DNA from: Streblospio benedicti
Taxonomy: Eukaryota > Annelida > Polychaeta > Spionida > Spionidae
Direction of reading: 5' to 3'
Assembly: GCA_019095985.1 (NCBI GenBank)
Contig: CM032667.1
Coordinates: 41,254,861 to 41,318,860, forward strand
DNA length: 64,000 nucleotides
Shown here: positions 14,094-27,479 of the stretch, one piece after another
Layout of the letters: each line of letters opens with the position of its first letter
Position numbering within the stretch: position 1 is the stretch's first letter
The notes under the pieces: model-generated
Database searches by the model: none
Seen by the model: only the letters and a program-made list of their open reading frames with translations
What the model was told of the DNA's origin: nothing
Made by a program: the position numbers and the translations under genes

Positions 14094-15248
14094 ACTACCA
14101 AAAATGAGTGGCACAGTGATTGCTCTTCAAAGATTTTTTATGGTTTCACACTAAAATTAGAGTTTGCTCACACTGAATTTTGGTCATTTTCCCACTTAAT
14201 TGGCTGATTGCCACTAAACACTTAATTTTAGCCCATTTCCCACTTCACATTAAACGGGCATCTGCAACCTCATGAGCAGGGGGCCACTGTAATTTGGGTT
14301 TTGGACTGAATGCTGGAGGTGTGTGTAACAACTGTTCTGAGAATTGTGAGAAGTGCAACTGTGTACGTTGGTGCTGGCATTTGTGATCAAGAAACATTGC
14401 TGCACTACTAATGACCAAGGACAATGTAGCATGTCCTCGACAGGGTGAATCATTCACAGGGAACGTGATGAAGAGCCAGGTTGATTGCAACTTATGCTAA
14501 GTAGGTTTCTTCCCCAAAGATGACTTGCAGTGTAAAGCTGTTCTTTGCAAAGACCTTCCAGAGTTGCCACCATTTGCCAAATCTACAGCAAAACTTTCGG
14601 ATAGTTGTCGAAATAGAGCTATCGTCATCTGTGCAGCCGATTTTGAGAATACATGAGGAGAAACAACAATCTTTTGTCAAGCAAACGAACAATGGAGCAA
14701 GTCAACAAATAAATGTGAAGAAGTGGTGTTCGAATCACAGCAAGGAACACAGCAGTGAGCTTCATCCAAGAGCAAGCCTCTGCCTCTCCATGTTGTACTG
14801 GGGCGGGCGGGCGGGCGGGGCGGGCGGATGATACATAGTACATGGTATCTTTGATGAGTCGTCACTGTAAACAATCAAAATCGCTCCTTCCATTGTCAAA
14901 TACTACTCGATACAGGCTTGCAATAAATTATAATTGTGATTGGCATAATTGTAATTAGTTATACTTTAACGCATAATTGTAATTGTAATTTACCTTTTAA
15001 AATGGTGTAATTTCAACTGCAGATGCAATTTACTTTTTACGTATGCCTGTAATTCTAATTTTAATTGACAGTAATTGTAATTGCTTTGTAATTACATTTT
15101 AATTGATTATTTACATTGATTCTGACCTTACGCCTCAAATGGTACGCGTACGGTCATGTAAAAAGATCTTCCTCTTGCATCAATTCTGTCATGGACAATT
15201 ATATCTACAACAAACACTTGGTCTCGCTCGTGCAGTCTTCCACCAAAC
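14094..15248. other. Intergenic, no supported gene; AT-rich AATTGTAAT-type simple sequence near its end
   Basis: The open frames at about 14245-14870 overlap on both strands and lack gene structure. A GGGC-repeat patch lies at 14803-14827, and 14925-15110 is a degenerate TAATTGTAAT simple sequence. Confidence 0.35.
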
Positions 15249-15251
15249 TAA

Positions 15252-15626
15252 GGGACCATTCAGTATTTATGATAGCGTGGGATAGGAGGATTTTCCAAAA
15301 ATACTGTGAAAAAATCAATAGCCCCCCCCCCCTCAAATCTCTGTGAAGAAATTGGTAACCCCCCTCAAATCTATGTGATAAAAATTGATGACCCCCCTAA
15401 CAGTTAACGCAATCATTATCTGTTAACTCAAATCCTATTTGACGGATATCCATAATATAAAACAGAAATTTTTAGTACATAATCAAAAATAGGGGTAAAT
15501 TTTCTGTGAAAAAAATGATAGCCCACCCTCAAAAGTGTGCGAAAAAATGGATGGCCCCCCTCCAAAAGTTCGTGGCCCGCCCTGAAATCCTCCTACCCCA
15601 CCCTGTCATAAATACTGAATGGTCCC
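15252..15626. mobile_element. PIF/Harbinger-like MITE, GGGACCATTCAGTATTTAT family
   Basis: 375 bp with about 20-bp inverted ends GGGACCATTCAGTATTTAT... / ...ATAAATACTGAATGGTCCC and a TAA duplication at 15249-15251 and 15627-15629. The interior is rich in CCCCCC and AAAAAT runs and has no coding capacity. The TAA target and GGG end point to PIF/Harbinger. Confidence 0.8.
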
Positions 15627-15969
15627 TAATAAGAACTTAACCAAATACATACATATGGTATAAATTTATCCGAGTATAGGCCTAACCTATAACTGAGTCC
15701 CGTATGTGGTTAATAAGAACAATATTTTCAGTCATTTTTCGTGACAAGACAAAATTCCACATGGTCTCAGTCATGTCAGTGTTTACCGCAGAGAAAAGTG
15801 ATATTTTTTAGTACTAAACCAAACACAAGAGAGCAGCACCTGACGGCATTTTCAATTTAATTTTTTGTTTGTTTTTGTTGCTGTCTACTTCAATTTTAGT
15901 GGCGCCGTCTATTAGATGCATAGTGAATAATTGACTCATGCGACATCTTTTGTCCAACAGCTGAACTAT

Positions 15970-16065
15970 AAACGTGGCCCTTGGTCAGCACTTGGACTAC
16001 GAAGCCGGAAGTCGCGAGTTCGCTTCCCGGGCTGGTCTCTTATAAATAGAATAGAATAGAAACAC
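15970..16065 (+). repeat. tRNA-like SINE head or tRNA pseudogene
   Basis: TTGGTCAGCACTTGGACTAC resembles a tRNA D-arm with A box, and GCGAGTTCGCTTCCCGG resembles a T-arm with B box at about the right spacing. The sequence is followed by a short TAGAATAGAATAGAA tail. The T-arm core is GTTCGCTTC instead of GTTCGANNC, so a functional tRNA is unlikely; a tRNA-derived SINE is the better reading. Confidence 0.5.
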
Positions 16066-16114
16066 TCATTTTAGATCAAAACCATAGAAAAGTATATATT
16101 CGCCGTCATGTAGT

Positions 16115-16432
16115 GTCTTCTAGTGGTCATATATAGAACTACACATTGAATACAGACCGTCCGCTAAGTGTCATTTAGCGGCCAAATGTAGAACTAAATA
16201 TAAAAAATACAGACCGTCAGCTAGTGTCATCTGAGTCTCATCTAGCGGCCAAATGTAGAACTAAATAAAACAAAATACAGACCGTCAGCTAGAGTCATCT
16301 AGCGGTCAAATGCAGAACTAAATATAAAAATACAGACCGTCAGCTAGTGTCGTTTAGCGGCCAAATATAAAACTAAATATAAAAATACAGACCGTCAGCT
16401 AGTCTCGTCAAGCGGCCAAATGTTTAACTAAA
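16115..16432. repeat. Minisatellite, about five units of 55-70 bp
   Basis: The phrase TACAGACCGTCAGCTAG recurs about every 55-70 bp (near 16153, 16213, 16274, 16333, 16387), each time followed by CATCTAGCGGCCAAATGTAG-like sequence and AACTAAATA. Units differ by small insertions. Confidence 0.85.
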
Positions 16433-16495
16433 CTACATAAGGAAATTAGTAATCTTGAAACACAATACAATCAGAGATAGTTTAACGCTCGTTGC

Positions 16496-16527
<32 letters not shown>

Positions 16528-18572
16528 GGTGGGGGGGGGGGTGGGTGTTGGGGGTGGGGGTGGGGACACTTAATACATTTTGCGAACGTGGAGGCGCCAC
16601 CCAATTGGTCATAATTTCACCCCTAAAATCAGCACATCATGACCCAAGCAGCTATTTTAAAAAATCCCCATGCATTTTCATGAGCTTTTCTTTTACATTT
16701 TTTTTTCAAATAAAACTTATTTGACACGAAATGTTCTGAAAGAAATAAGCATGATTGTACTGTGTTTAATCTTGGTTTTACATTTCTAATTACAGAAGCC
16801 TGCCCGAGTCCAACTTTTTAATTTTAGTTTTATCATATATAGTTTAAATTTATTCAATTTTCATGTTGGTGGTAGTTTACCTGTCTTTGCTTTGTTTTTG
16901 TTTTTTGTTTTTGTAAAATGATATGTTCCATTGTTTCTCTCTTTTTTGGATATATGTTGTATGTAATAAGCAACTAAATTATTTTAGAAATTCTGAAAAC
17001 GTGCCTGGCTTCGTTGCCCATAGAAACCAACTTGGAATCACAGAGACTAGTACCTCGGCTTCAGTCCCTGATAACCCGACGGCCAAACTCATGTATTACT
17101 TTGCTAATATTTCCATGACAACACAGTGTAACCACTCTAACTAATTAAAATAAACCAGCCAAGTCGTGCCACACAAAAAAGGGGAATTAGCATGTTTGAA
17201 ATAGTTACAGTATATAGCTGGTCTTCACACTCCATTTAGTGAAATTTAGGGTAATTGGTGGTGTTCAAACTTCAATGCATGCATGAAATGACCAATTGAA
17301 CAGATATACATAATTTGGGGCAAGTTTTTCTAGATAATTATATGAATTTTGATATTGAATAATATTTTTGATCAATCCAATGTTTTTCTCTCAGGGCAAA
17401 GTTGTGAAATTTTCATTAATTGCTTCATAACAAAATTTTAATTGATCTGTATATTTCAACCCACGTTATTTCATTAGATAAGATTACTACCTACACAGTA
17501 TTAAAGGTATAATTTGCAAGAATTGAAATAACACTAAAAGAGAGAAAATCAAAGTTTAATAAAAGTCTAAAATAACGTCATATAAGGGCCACTGTGATAT
17601 TTATAGTATTTATATATATATAGATATTTATAGGGCGCTCCCCTTTATATATTGTGTTAGATCAATGGTAGAAAGTACTTTTAAATGTTATCCTCTTTTT
17701 TTTCATTCTTCCCCACCAAATAATAGCCATACATTAAATATTTGTACTTATTTGATCATTAGTTGCTTAATTGCTCTAATATTGTTATTAGTTCATATGC
17801 AATATGTAAATAATAAAAATTCATTCTCGTCCATTGAAGCATCTACTTATTTCAAACTAGTTTTATGTCACAATTAGGCCTACATACCTATATACATATG
17901 AATATCTTAATGTTATTACTTTTTCTTTTTGATAAGCATTAGTAAATATTGTATATTTTTATTCGTCCCTGGTTCCGATAGACTACCGAAATCTAGACCC
18001 CTACCACAGACCCCCATCATAGATCTAGATTATATTTTGTATGCATTTGTTCATTTGTTATGTTTGAACTTAATTAATAGCTCATTTTTTGTGCAATCAC
18101 AATTTCAATTTCAGCTAATACAATTCAGTTTGAACTTGAGAAACAAAAAAAATTAAAATGATTTTCAACATTTTTTACAATATTTACCACCCGTCAGCAG
18201 CTCGTACACGTTGGGGGTGAAAACAGGGGTCTCACCGAGAAACATTCTGCACGAGAGAATATTGAGTACCATTAGATCTAGAAATTATTTAAAATTTATT
18301 TAAAATTTGTTTGTTTTAAAGTGGCAATAGCTAAGCCTATCTAGTATTGAATAACAATTTTATGGTGTATATGTAGATGCTTGGATTAAAAATAAAGGTA
18401 GATAGTGTACCCGGTGGTGTACACGTACATTTCTAAAAGAGGACGTTGTGATTCCTGTTTGGAGGTTGCGCCATCTAGTGCTGATAATGCGAGTTGTGGA
18501 TTCTCCAACGGGCTTTCCCGGTGTTGATTGTTTGAAAAATATTAGCTTGTTTTGTTCATTATATCCAGGAAA
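16433..18572. other. Intergenic DNA upstream of the chromodomain gene; no supported gene
   Basis: It holds a poly(A) run at about 16497-16522, a G-rich run beside it and otherwise AT-rich sequence. The open frames at about 16923-17144 and 17665-18156 lack splice and domain support. The promoter of the chromodomain gene presumably lies near 18400-18570, but I see no clear TATA box. Confidence 0.35.
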
Positions 18573-21500
18573 ATGGCATCTAGTGGCAGTGAAAACGAAT
18601 TTGAGATTGATTATATCATAGAGTCGAGGAAGAGAGGAAGAGCTGTAGAATACAAAGTGAGGTTAGTTCTGTTTTCACAAATGTTTACCATAAACATTCT
18701 GACAGCAAATTCAAAAATGGCGTCATAAAACACGTTTCTTGTTTGTTGACAGTTTATTTTGGGTTCGCTTTGCTATCAGTAATTAGTTGTTTGTCAAATA
18801 GATTGTATGTTTGGAATAATTGCGACATGGTTATTAAATGAGAAACAATGTGTTCAATATAACGTGACAGAAAGAACGATATGCCTAAAGTGACATCGAA
18901 CATCATTGTTGAACGCTCAAAGCGTCCCTTGTGTTGATTGGCTGATTCAATAGTTATGGGAATGTAGCGGCTCTGCAGGACCTTGTTTTTATTGTAAGTT
19001 TGCCTCCCGGTGGTTGATGTCAGTGGGTACTAAGGAGTTGACTACCAGAGATTATGTACATTTTAGGAGTATTCGCTAACCCCGAATTTAAAAACAAAAC
19101 AAAAAACTTGAGTGGATCATCTGTACTGCTACCTTTTAATAAAAGTTAATTAGTGTAGATATGCAATAGTTATTTTCAAATTGAACGAAGATATAAATAA
19201 TATGTAAAGGAAGTTATAGTCATAAACAGCTTCTCTGCTTCTTTCTATCACAAAAGTATATGACAATGACCTAAAAAATAATATTCTGTTTATGTGTAAC
19301 AGAAGCCTCTGTGATGCAGAAGCTTCTGTAGCATAGTCTGTAACAGCTGCTTCTAAGTAGGCCAGGTGGTGATGAACAGCCAGCATATGATAGCATTTAC
19401 TGTTGATCTGTGCTACTAACTTTTAAGCTGACAGTCTAGGACCGTCCTATTTTACTGTACAAACTGAGCAATATCAATAGTTTAATATCAAACAACCTAC
19501 AATGAAAATTTTAACTAATGTGCAAATTGAACATGACTACAATTTTGTTATACATTGATACATTGATTTTTCGTATAATGTAAAAAAGGGTCTTAACCAT
19601 TTTATAATATGCACTTGTATTTTTTGCTGCTATTTCAAATTCATCGTTAATGTTGTACAAATCAACTAAAAGATAATTTTCATGATACGTGATATATCAG
19701 TGACAAAAATTGGCACTGGCCCATTAGCCCGAGGCCAGTACAACCTTGGAAGGGCCAATAACTTTTCCCAAACATTGGCCCGGCTGGCAAACATAAAATA
19801 TAGTCTTACTCTGATCATATTCTTGGTATGTTATCTGAAAATTCATCTGCGCTGTGTATTTCTAAATGTAAAAAAATAATGCAACGTTTCTTTAATTAGC
19901 ACTCAATATTTTATTCAGCAGTTTTTGGTTTGGCAAACATTTTCAATGGTTTACTGGAGTCACATTTTATCACAACGGGATTTTTTTTTCTTCTGAGTAC
20001 ACTTGTAAATAAATTCAAATAAGTATGATTTAACTTAATGTGGTTGCCTTTTTGCTTTGTCTAAAATCCTTTAAATTGCATTAAAATTACCTCTGATGAC
20101 CACTTAGATTAAAAAACTTCTGGGAGGGGGAGGGGGGGGCATGCACCCAGACCGCCCTAGAGATGTTTAGTTTTCACCACTACCAGGCCCAGTAAGGTAT
20201 CAGAAGGGCCAGTGAAGATTTCAAAACACTGGCCCGTCTGGCCAGTTTGGGCTACTTTCCAATTTTTGTCATATTTATATTCATTGCTGAAGTCAGAATA
20301 ACGTATTGTTTAAAACCTTTTGAAAAATATGCATCTCGTATTATGTACACACTTGAAATATTCCAATTGTAAATATATTATCTCTAAAGCATAAAGACCT
20401 AGTCTAGGTCTTGGTATTTAATCTGCAGACCACCACAGATGTGAGTGACTGGCTAGTTCAGACTAGTGATATAAGCTGATTCTTGAATTCTGCTATAGAT
20501 CCAGCCTCTGCTACTGCGGCAGGTAAAATGTTCCACTCTGGGATAGTGCCTGTGGTGAACCAGTTGCCTTACTTGTGGTAGAGCATAAACTTATGTTCGT
20601 GAATTGATAATGCTACATGTAAATAATATGCAATTTTTACCGTGCAGATGGAAAGGGTTTGGGGAGGAAGAAGATTCATGGGAGCCAGCCAGAAATTTGA
20701 AAACAATCATGGTTGATGGTGCTCTGTTTTATCTTATCAAAAACACCAACCAGAATCACCACTAGAACACCATATTTATATATTCCTTTATTAAAGTGAC
20801 AAGTTTTTTCTGGTGTTTAACACCAACTTTTTTGGTGACAGGCCTTGATGTATGTTTGCATTAAAATGACTTTGAACAATCATGGTTGATGCTCTGTTTT
20901 ATCTTATTAATAATTTTAGTAGACATATTTATTAAATGAATTATTTGATCAATTAGAAGGTCACCTGTAGGTGATGGTTTATGCATGAATTATTTGATGG
21001 CAAGCCATGCATGATGGCAAGACGAATTTGTAATATTTTGTTGGAAAATGTTATACTATTCTTCTCCCAATTATATCTTACATACCGGGTCACAAGGTAT
21101 TACACATTTTATGTGGACGTCAAATAACCAGAGTTTCGTACTAAACAGTCTAAACTATTGAGATTTTCACAAACAACAGTTTGGCACCGCCTGTCAAACT
21201 CTACTCCGACGAATACATCAAAGTTTGAACATGTTTTTGCCCCATAATATTTTAAGTAAAAATATATTAAAATGAAATATGTAAGATTCATGTGTTTCTT
21301 GAGGATCTTTGATAAAACCTAGCTACGATTAAAATGACTTTCAAATTTACGACATTTAAAATCAATCTACAGAGTTGTCAAATCATCAACGATCACTCAA
21401 AATAGTCAAAATTGAATTTGACGCTGTATGTATCTTTATTTTTAATAAAGAAAATAAGAAACTAGACCGTTTTCTCAATGGGTAGTGAAAATATGGAAAA

Positions 21501-24114
21501 GTTCTGATGCTAAAGCTACTATGGATCATATTTCAACTTTGAGCTTTGAAAACTCCGACGGTGAATAATGTGTCTCGTAAAATGCGCCTCTGGCACTCAA
21601 GAGTATTTGACTGATTTTTTCTGAACGGCTCTAAGAGGGTTAAAATATTAATGTTCCTCTGCATACATCGACTTCGGAATTTTGTGCGTGATATCAAAAT
21701 TGAAATGGTGAAACATTAGGATTTATGAATGCTTGAAACAAAAATAAAACCTTGTAAAGTCATATATAATTACAATAGTGCTTTAATCTAAATGTTCTGT
21801 AGTTATATATTCATCTTGAGAAATAAATCTGTAAAGGAGCTGTGTTTTGAATTGTAAAATCCTTATAAGTTGTAGTTATGTGAAAGGTAACTTGATTGAC
21901 TTTCCTCTATGCATGTTCATAGTGAAATCGTACATAAGTGGCATTTCTTTTTGCAGGAAGGCGGGTAGTGGTGATACAAAGACTACTACTACCAAAACTG
22001 TGACTGTAACCAAAACAGAGTCTTTTTCTGATGCCTCAGATTCAGGTTAGCAAAGATATACACTGTACTTATATTGATATTCAAAGTTTTACATATCACC
22101 TTCTAACAATCATAGTCCACAGCTTATTATTATTATTATAGGACTCCTTTTTATCAATCAATCAAATTTTTACCCCATCCCTAAGTTACCAATGAAATTT
22201 TGAAGAAAAAATATGTAATGTCAGATTGTCAATAAAGTATTATCTTAGAAGTATACATCTTCCCTGGTTCAGGGTTCATATATATTCAATATCCATCATA
22301 TCCATCATATCCATCAAACTGAATGATTGAGATACATTGTGGCAAGATGAGAAGTATACAGTACATTAAAGGTACTTGCTCTACCTCAAATCTTATCTAA
22401 AAGGATTTTCCCGGTCTTCTCACAGTTCTCTTGATGAACCAAACTTGCAGTTAGTATGTGCCTCTTTCATAATAAGATGCACTTCCTTTATCACATAAAA
22501 AACATATAATCAAATAAGTGTATACCAAAATATAGTGAATTTATTTGCACAAATACCGATAAAACTTTAGCCATTGTTGTTTTCTCCACCGAATGGATTT
22601 GTGGGTAATTTATGACGCTAGTCGTGAACGAATGGTCTAGCTCCCACTTGAATGAATGGCAACATAATATATATACTATAACTTATAAACCACATTTCCA
22701 AAATTCTTGAAATTTGGCAGGATGATTTCAATGACATAGACCTTGTATATCCTTTAATCTGATAATTTGATAATGACTGGATCTTTTATAATCATCGTTT
22801 TAATTTACTACACAAACACAACATGGCGTCACATTGTGACTATAAGCTCCGCCCATAGGCTCTGTAGTATCACTTTATGTTTTTATATCGATAGGCCATG
22901 TTAGTCTAGATCTATAGATAGGATTTAAATACTAATAGATTTTTCAATATCACTCTGCTGACATGAGTGGTTATTGTTGCTCTCTGGTAAGGTATGTCTG
23001 TTTGCATGCTTTAGTAATATCACCAAATTTTATAATTCGTTTGAAGGAAAGTTATTTTGAAAAAAATAGAAAACACTTTGTAAGCAACCACCTGCCATTC
23101 AGTATTTGTTTGTGATTCAACGTTCACGTGGAACGTCAAGCGTTTGCTGTCGGAACTCTCTGCAGTATGTCCATTTTGTAGTGGATGCAAAAAGATGGGA
23201 AATTAAATGTCTCAGCAAATCCTTATTATCAATGATTTCTGTGAATACTTTTAGTATGTTGTAGAAAAGATGTTAGCGAATTCATTCCAAGTTAAAAGTA
23301 AGAAGATTAGCACAATTTTAATACATGGGTAGAAAATCAGCAAATTCTCTGTTTGCGAGAATCTTCCTAATCGGCCAAACAAAAAGTACACACTGTGAAA
23401 CTAACATTTGTGTTTACGCTTCTCAAATAAGTCCAAAGTGTTTATTAGAATGAGAATTGATTGCCTCCTTACTTTTGATGTGGTTTATTTTATTTAGCTT
23501 TAAAAAATTAAGTCAGTTTTGGCCTCACTGATACAAATGGTGAAATAGACAATTTTTCATCATAGGATTTTTGTGCCATGAAGCAGGTTTTACTTTCAAA
23601 GTGCGCATGCATAAATTACAGAAACGCCGCATATAATTCATGACTGCTTGAGTTCAGTGTGGATATTGCAATTTCCAAATCTCACGTCTACGTTGGGCAA
23701 TTTCCATATGTAATTACTGTATTTATAAATTATTAAAATATTTTTTATAAAAAATCTGGATGAACAAAAAATAAAACAATACACATTTTTTTATTTATTT
23801 ATTAGTTTTCTACACTTAGGCAAACGCCAGGCTGGAAGAAAAAATTCTTTGGCTGCTAGAAATAACTCCTTTAATGCTTACCCATTATGATTTCAGAAAC
23901 GCCAGCAGTTACCCGAACGTCTACAAAGCGCACAACGATGACAGAAATCAGCAGCGGTGGCAAAGTCCAAAAGAAAAGCTGCTTTTTGACCAACTGGTGC
24001 TCCTCCATGCAGTGTTCGTCCTTCTCTCTGCGCTCCGAGTGGCCTCTCATCATATACTACCTGTCAATGGCTGTCATTGCAGGAACTTTTGTGTATGAGC
24101 ACTTTAGAAAGTAA
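18573..24114 (+). CDS. Chromodomain protein with a C-terminal transmembrane anchor
   Basis: Exon 1 is 18573-18661 (ATG in aaATGg, ends phase 2). Exon 2 starts at 20648 and runs to about 20711. A later exon is 21957-22045 and the last is 23897-24114 (TAA). Exons 1 and 2 join to encode a chromodomain: FEIDYIIESRKRGRAVEYKV then RWKGFGEEEDSWEPARNL. The HP1 consensus WKGF..E.D.WEP is intact. The presumed methyl-lysine cage reads Phe/Trp/Phe. Exon 3 is Thr/Lys/Ser-rich (KTTTTKTVTVTKTESFSD). The last exon has TSTKRTTMTE, a Cys cluster and a hydrophobic stretch PLIIYYLSMAVIAGTFV ending YEHFRK, consistent with a tail anchor. The join from exon 2 to the 21957 exon needs phase 2, whereas the best donor (ATG|gttgat) is phase 0, so a small exon is missing or the GCTCT|gtttta donor is used. 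Likely role: binding methylated histone tails at a membrane such as the inner nuclear envelope (inference). Confidence 0.7.
19682..20255. repeat. Dispersed repeat fragments in intron 1 of the chromodomain gene
   Basis: Two related GGCC-rich segments, at about 19710-19795 and 20180-20255, both carry ACTGGCCC...GGCCAGT-like words with the phrase AAACA(T/C)TGGCCCG. They look like the two ends or two copies of one decayed inverted-repeat element. It has no coding capacity. Confidence 0.4.
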
Positions 24115-26990
24115 ACACGAGAGTAGAGACTAAGGGGATTTTGTGCTGCACACCTCATGAAATGAGTTACTCTGATTGGCCAAATCTGGAGTAATTAGTA
24201 AAAAAAAATAAGTGTAATGTGGATTTGGAAATGCTCATTTTGGTGTAATGGAAGTTCAATGATTATAAGTCCAAAGTGTTTAATTGAAAACATATTCATT
24301 TTATTTTTAAGTAAAGGCTTATTTTCATTGCATTACTATTTTAAAGGGACTTGTGTGAAAAATTAGAGTATTTTTGAAGGGATTTCAACTGTTCTATGAA
24401 TACATTGAAGTTTTTATTTACAAAATTGTGGATAACCAAAACACATTTATGCAATCTAGGATATTGTGACATTTTATGGCATTTGAAGTGCTTGCGTAGA
24501 ATTGCCATATATTTTATGAATATCTGATCGTAGTTTGAGCATTAGGAAGGTAGATTACATACTAGTGTGGATATTAAGGGATTTCCCCGCAATATAAAAC
24601 AAGAGAGAGATGGTTTTTGATATCTCAGAAAAATTATTTATTCGAAAATAGATTTATAGTGATAAAAAAAACGCAAATACTATGTGAATGATTAAATTGT
24701 ATAGATATTTTAAAGGTTAACTGTTTGGCATCATGTTTTTTACTATTTATTTTATTTTCTTATGTTATTTCTACTATTATTGAAATTAATATGTATTACA
24801 GATTTCATTCATATTAACAAAGATTTGATATTTAAGAATCATGAAATATATTTATCACAGATGTATGAGTCACTGCCAAGGTTTGCTTAACTGAATTTTG
24901 TAAGCTCAAGTCCTTAAATTACTACATAATTGTATTTATACTTCTCAGGTGGTCTAAAAAGAAATTAATTACAGGCAGCATTTATGTAGATCTGAGTGTG
25001 TTTATATTATAATGTATAAGATCCAACATATTTTTTTATTTTTTTTTAATGATTTATTATAAGAAAAACACAAAGAAGGATTAAGAGGTCAGGAGCTCTG
25101 ATAACATCTAAATCTTGATGGTCTCTGTCCTGGCTGTACTCCTGTATTTAAGCTGGAAACATTAATTTGGTCTTATTTTGAGTTATAGTTAAGTGACCTA
25201 AGGGTTTTAATAATCTACAATTTTAGAAATAGGCATATAAATATTTTACACACAAACAGAATGACAAATCAAGAAAATTCAGTATTTTGATGGTTCGTGG
25301 TACTAGTTATTGAAAAATCAGATTGCATGCTCTGTTATTGTTATGTATTTTATGATGAATATGAACGGACTGCTTTTTTCCATGTATAACTACATGATTT
25401 AATGCCAAAATGTTTTCGCAACATTTTTATTGTATCTGCCTATCCTTTTGAAAGTTTTAAGTTACTTAATCAACTTGTTTATGTCTTTTTAATTTATCTC
25501 ACTGTGTACACATGAAATTCATATGTAAGTAATCCTGTCTGGTGTATTTTATATATAAAACTCCCGGTATATGTACATTTTTTGTTCCCAAATTTAGTCT
25601 TAAACTTGTTGATGTTCATTGACACATTGTTATTTACCTTTTCAATTTGTTTGTGCATAACTGAAAAGAAACTGCTTTGAATACAAAATAGATGTTTATT
25701 CTTGTGTAACATCCGTTATATGGACATGACACAAGTTTGTCATTGTCGTCAATGGACATTACAACTTATGGCTTTAGTTTTGTATTCTATGTAAACCATG
25801 TAATGATGTTTTGATCTCAATTCTTCCCACCTGACTTAAGTAGTTATCAATTTTGCTCGAATGGTTCGATATCATTAGACAAATTAATGCATGATGCAAA
25901 ATTAGTTGGTGATTGAAACCTGTAAAAGAAACATATAGATTTTGTTCAAACACCAAATGATGATTTGAATCATGCTAGTTAGGATCAGAAGATCAATTCA
26001 TGAAAGTGCCAATTCATTGGTTTGGAATATTTACAATATAAACATTTCACAATATTTTTATGATTTATTCCAGGTACTCATAATGAAGTATATTTACAAT
26101 TTTAAAAATATGTATTTTTATATAGATTACTTTTCAAAACACTTGCAAAAGTAACTTATAGATGTTTGTAAATAAAATATGAAAACTTATTACTATGTAT
26201 TTACTATTATCTTCAAAGACTTTTTGTGCAGAAATGGAAAAGTGACTTTTATTTGGATATCCACTAATCAAACTAAGAATCTTGTAATGGTGCAATTGTT
26301 TTTTATCAAATAATTTTGATTTCACCTGGAAAGCCCTAAAATTGCAGTTATAAGTATTACAATTGGAAGATGTGACCCCTGATCATCTTGGATATGGTAG
26401 TTAGGTACTGTAGGTCAAAGCAACACCATGAATGTACGATTTGGTCTGTGAATTTTTTTCCAATAATGCCAACCATAAGAAAAAAAAATAGAATGTAATA
26501 CAAGAAGTAAAAAGTATTGCTCATTTATTTTCCATTTCAAAATTCTTGAAAATTTTTTTAGCTCACATTTTTATATAATTTTAAAAAAAAATATAAGTAA
26601 AAAATATACATAGGGTTTGGAGGAGGGTGGTCTAAATATCACTAAAAATATACATGGCCCTATAATTACAAAGGTATAATTATCTTGAATAACATAAATA
26701 AGCTCAAATGAAAGCAAATTTTTTAGAATAAAAATCACTTATCTGATTTAATCATATTCATCTAATATTGAAGACGGATAGATTTTTTTTTTAAATCTTA
26801 GTTTGCTAGTAACTTGTGCCTTGTTCATACAAATGTAAAGAACGAAACCGGAAGTACCATCACAGATAACAATAATTATCCTCAGAAAACATACAAAAAG
26901 TCTAAATACACGAATATAAAATCAAGACAAATGACAATTATATATAAACAATAATAATACTTGTGGTGATCATTATGTAAGTATTTTAAC

Positions 26991-26996
26991 TTTATT
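26991..26996 (-). terminator. Poly(A) signal AATAAA, left dispanin locus
   Basis: Minus-strand AATAAA about 52 bases beyond the stop of the left tail exon. The equivalent hexamer is kept in unit 2 at 34328-34333. Confidence 0.55.
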
Positions 26997-27047
26997 TCGC
27001 ACAAAAATCCATAAAAACATGCTTGATAAAAAAGGTCAAACTAGTAA

Positions 27048-27376
27048 TTAAAGATTAGAGCCTGGCACTTGCTGCTCATGCCCTATTACATCATGATCAC
27101 CATCGTTCTCGTCCCCATGCCCCTCACCACCATGCCCATGTCCCCCCATCATCCCCATCATATCATGACCAGCCTCATTCCCTTCATGTCCACCGTGCTC
27201 CTTCATTTTGTCCATCATTTCCTCCATGGTGCCAGCCATGCCTCCTTTCTCCCCTGCGGGCCGGCAACCAGGGCCCTCCTGCCCCTCTTTGCATGGAGGC
27301 AGCAGCATCTTCATCATGTCGGTTCCGCCGTTACCGCCACTGAGCTGACGCTGCACAGCCATGGTCTGCTGTTGCT
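27048..27376 (-). CDS. Orphaned Met/His-rich tail exon of the left dispanin gene
   Basis: Minus strand, from a tttcag acceptor (exon starts at 27376) to TAA at 27048-27050. In the frame used by the intact paralogue at 34389-34786 it reads EQQQTMAVQRQ..., then a cysteine pair (PPCKEGQEGPGC), MEEMMDKMKEH and a Gly/His/Met run ending in DENDGDHDVI. It is open throughout and nearly identical to the paralogue except near the C terminus, where it ends GHEQQVPGSNL instead of the longer KYLKELLPAANH end. The upstream exon in this copy has lost the donor that would join it (see the gene at 27970-29184). It may be used through an alternative donor or be dying. Confidence 0.5.
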
Positions 27377-27479
27377 CTGAAATACAAATATGATAACATA
27401 TATATGAAACAAGTGAATTTCTGTGCCCGTTGAGGTTGGAGTTATAATGGGCCAAGAAAGCTCACATCAGTGATTGTTT

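Noticed and set aside
16923-17144. Plus-strand frame with TETSTSASVPDNPTAKLM
   Set aside because: Composition is protein-like for a short stretch, but no acceptor, donor or continuing exon fits.
27069-27380. Plus-strand frames opposite the Met/His-rich tail exons (here and at 34443-34790)
   Set aside because: They are antisense shadows of the minus-strand exons, which have acceptors, matching phases and poly(A) signals.
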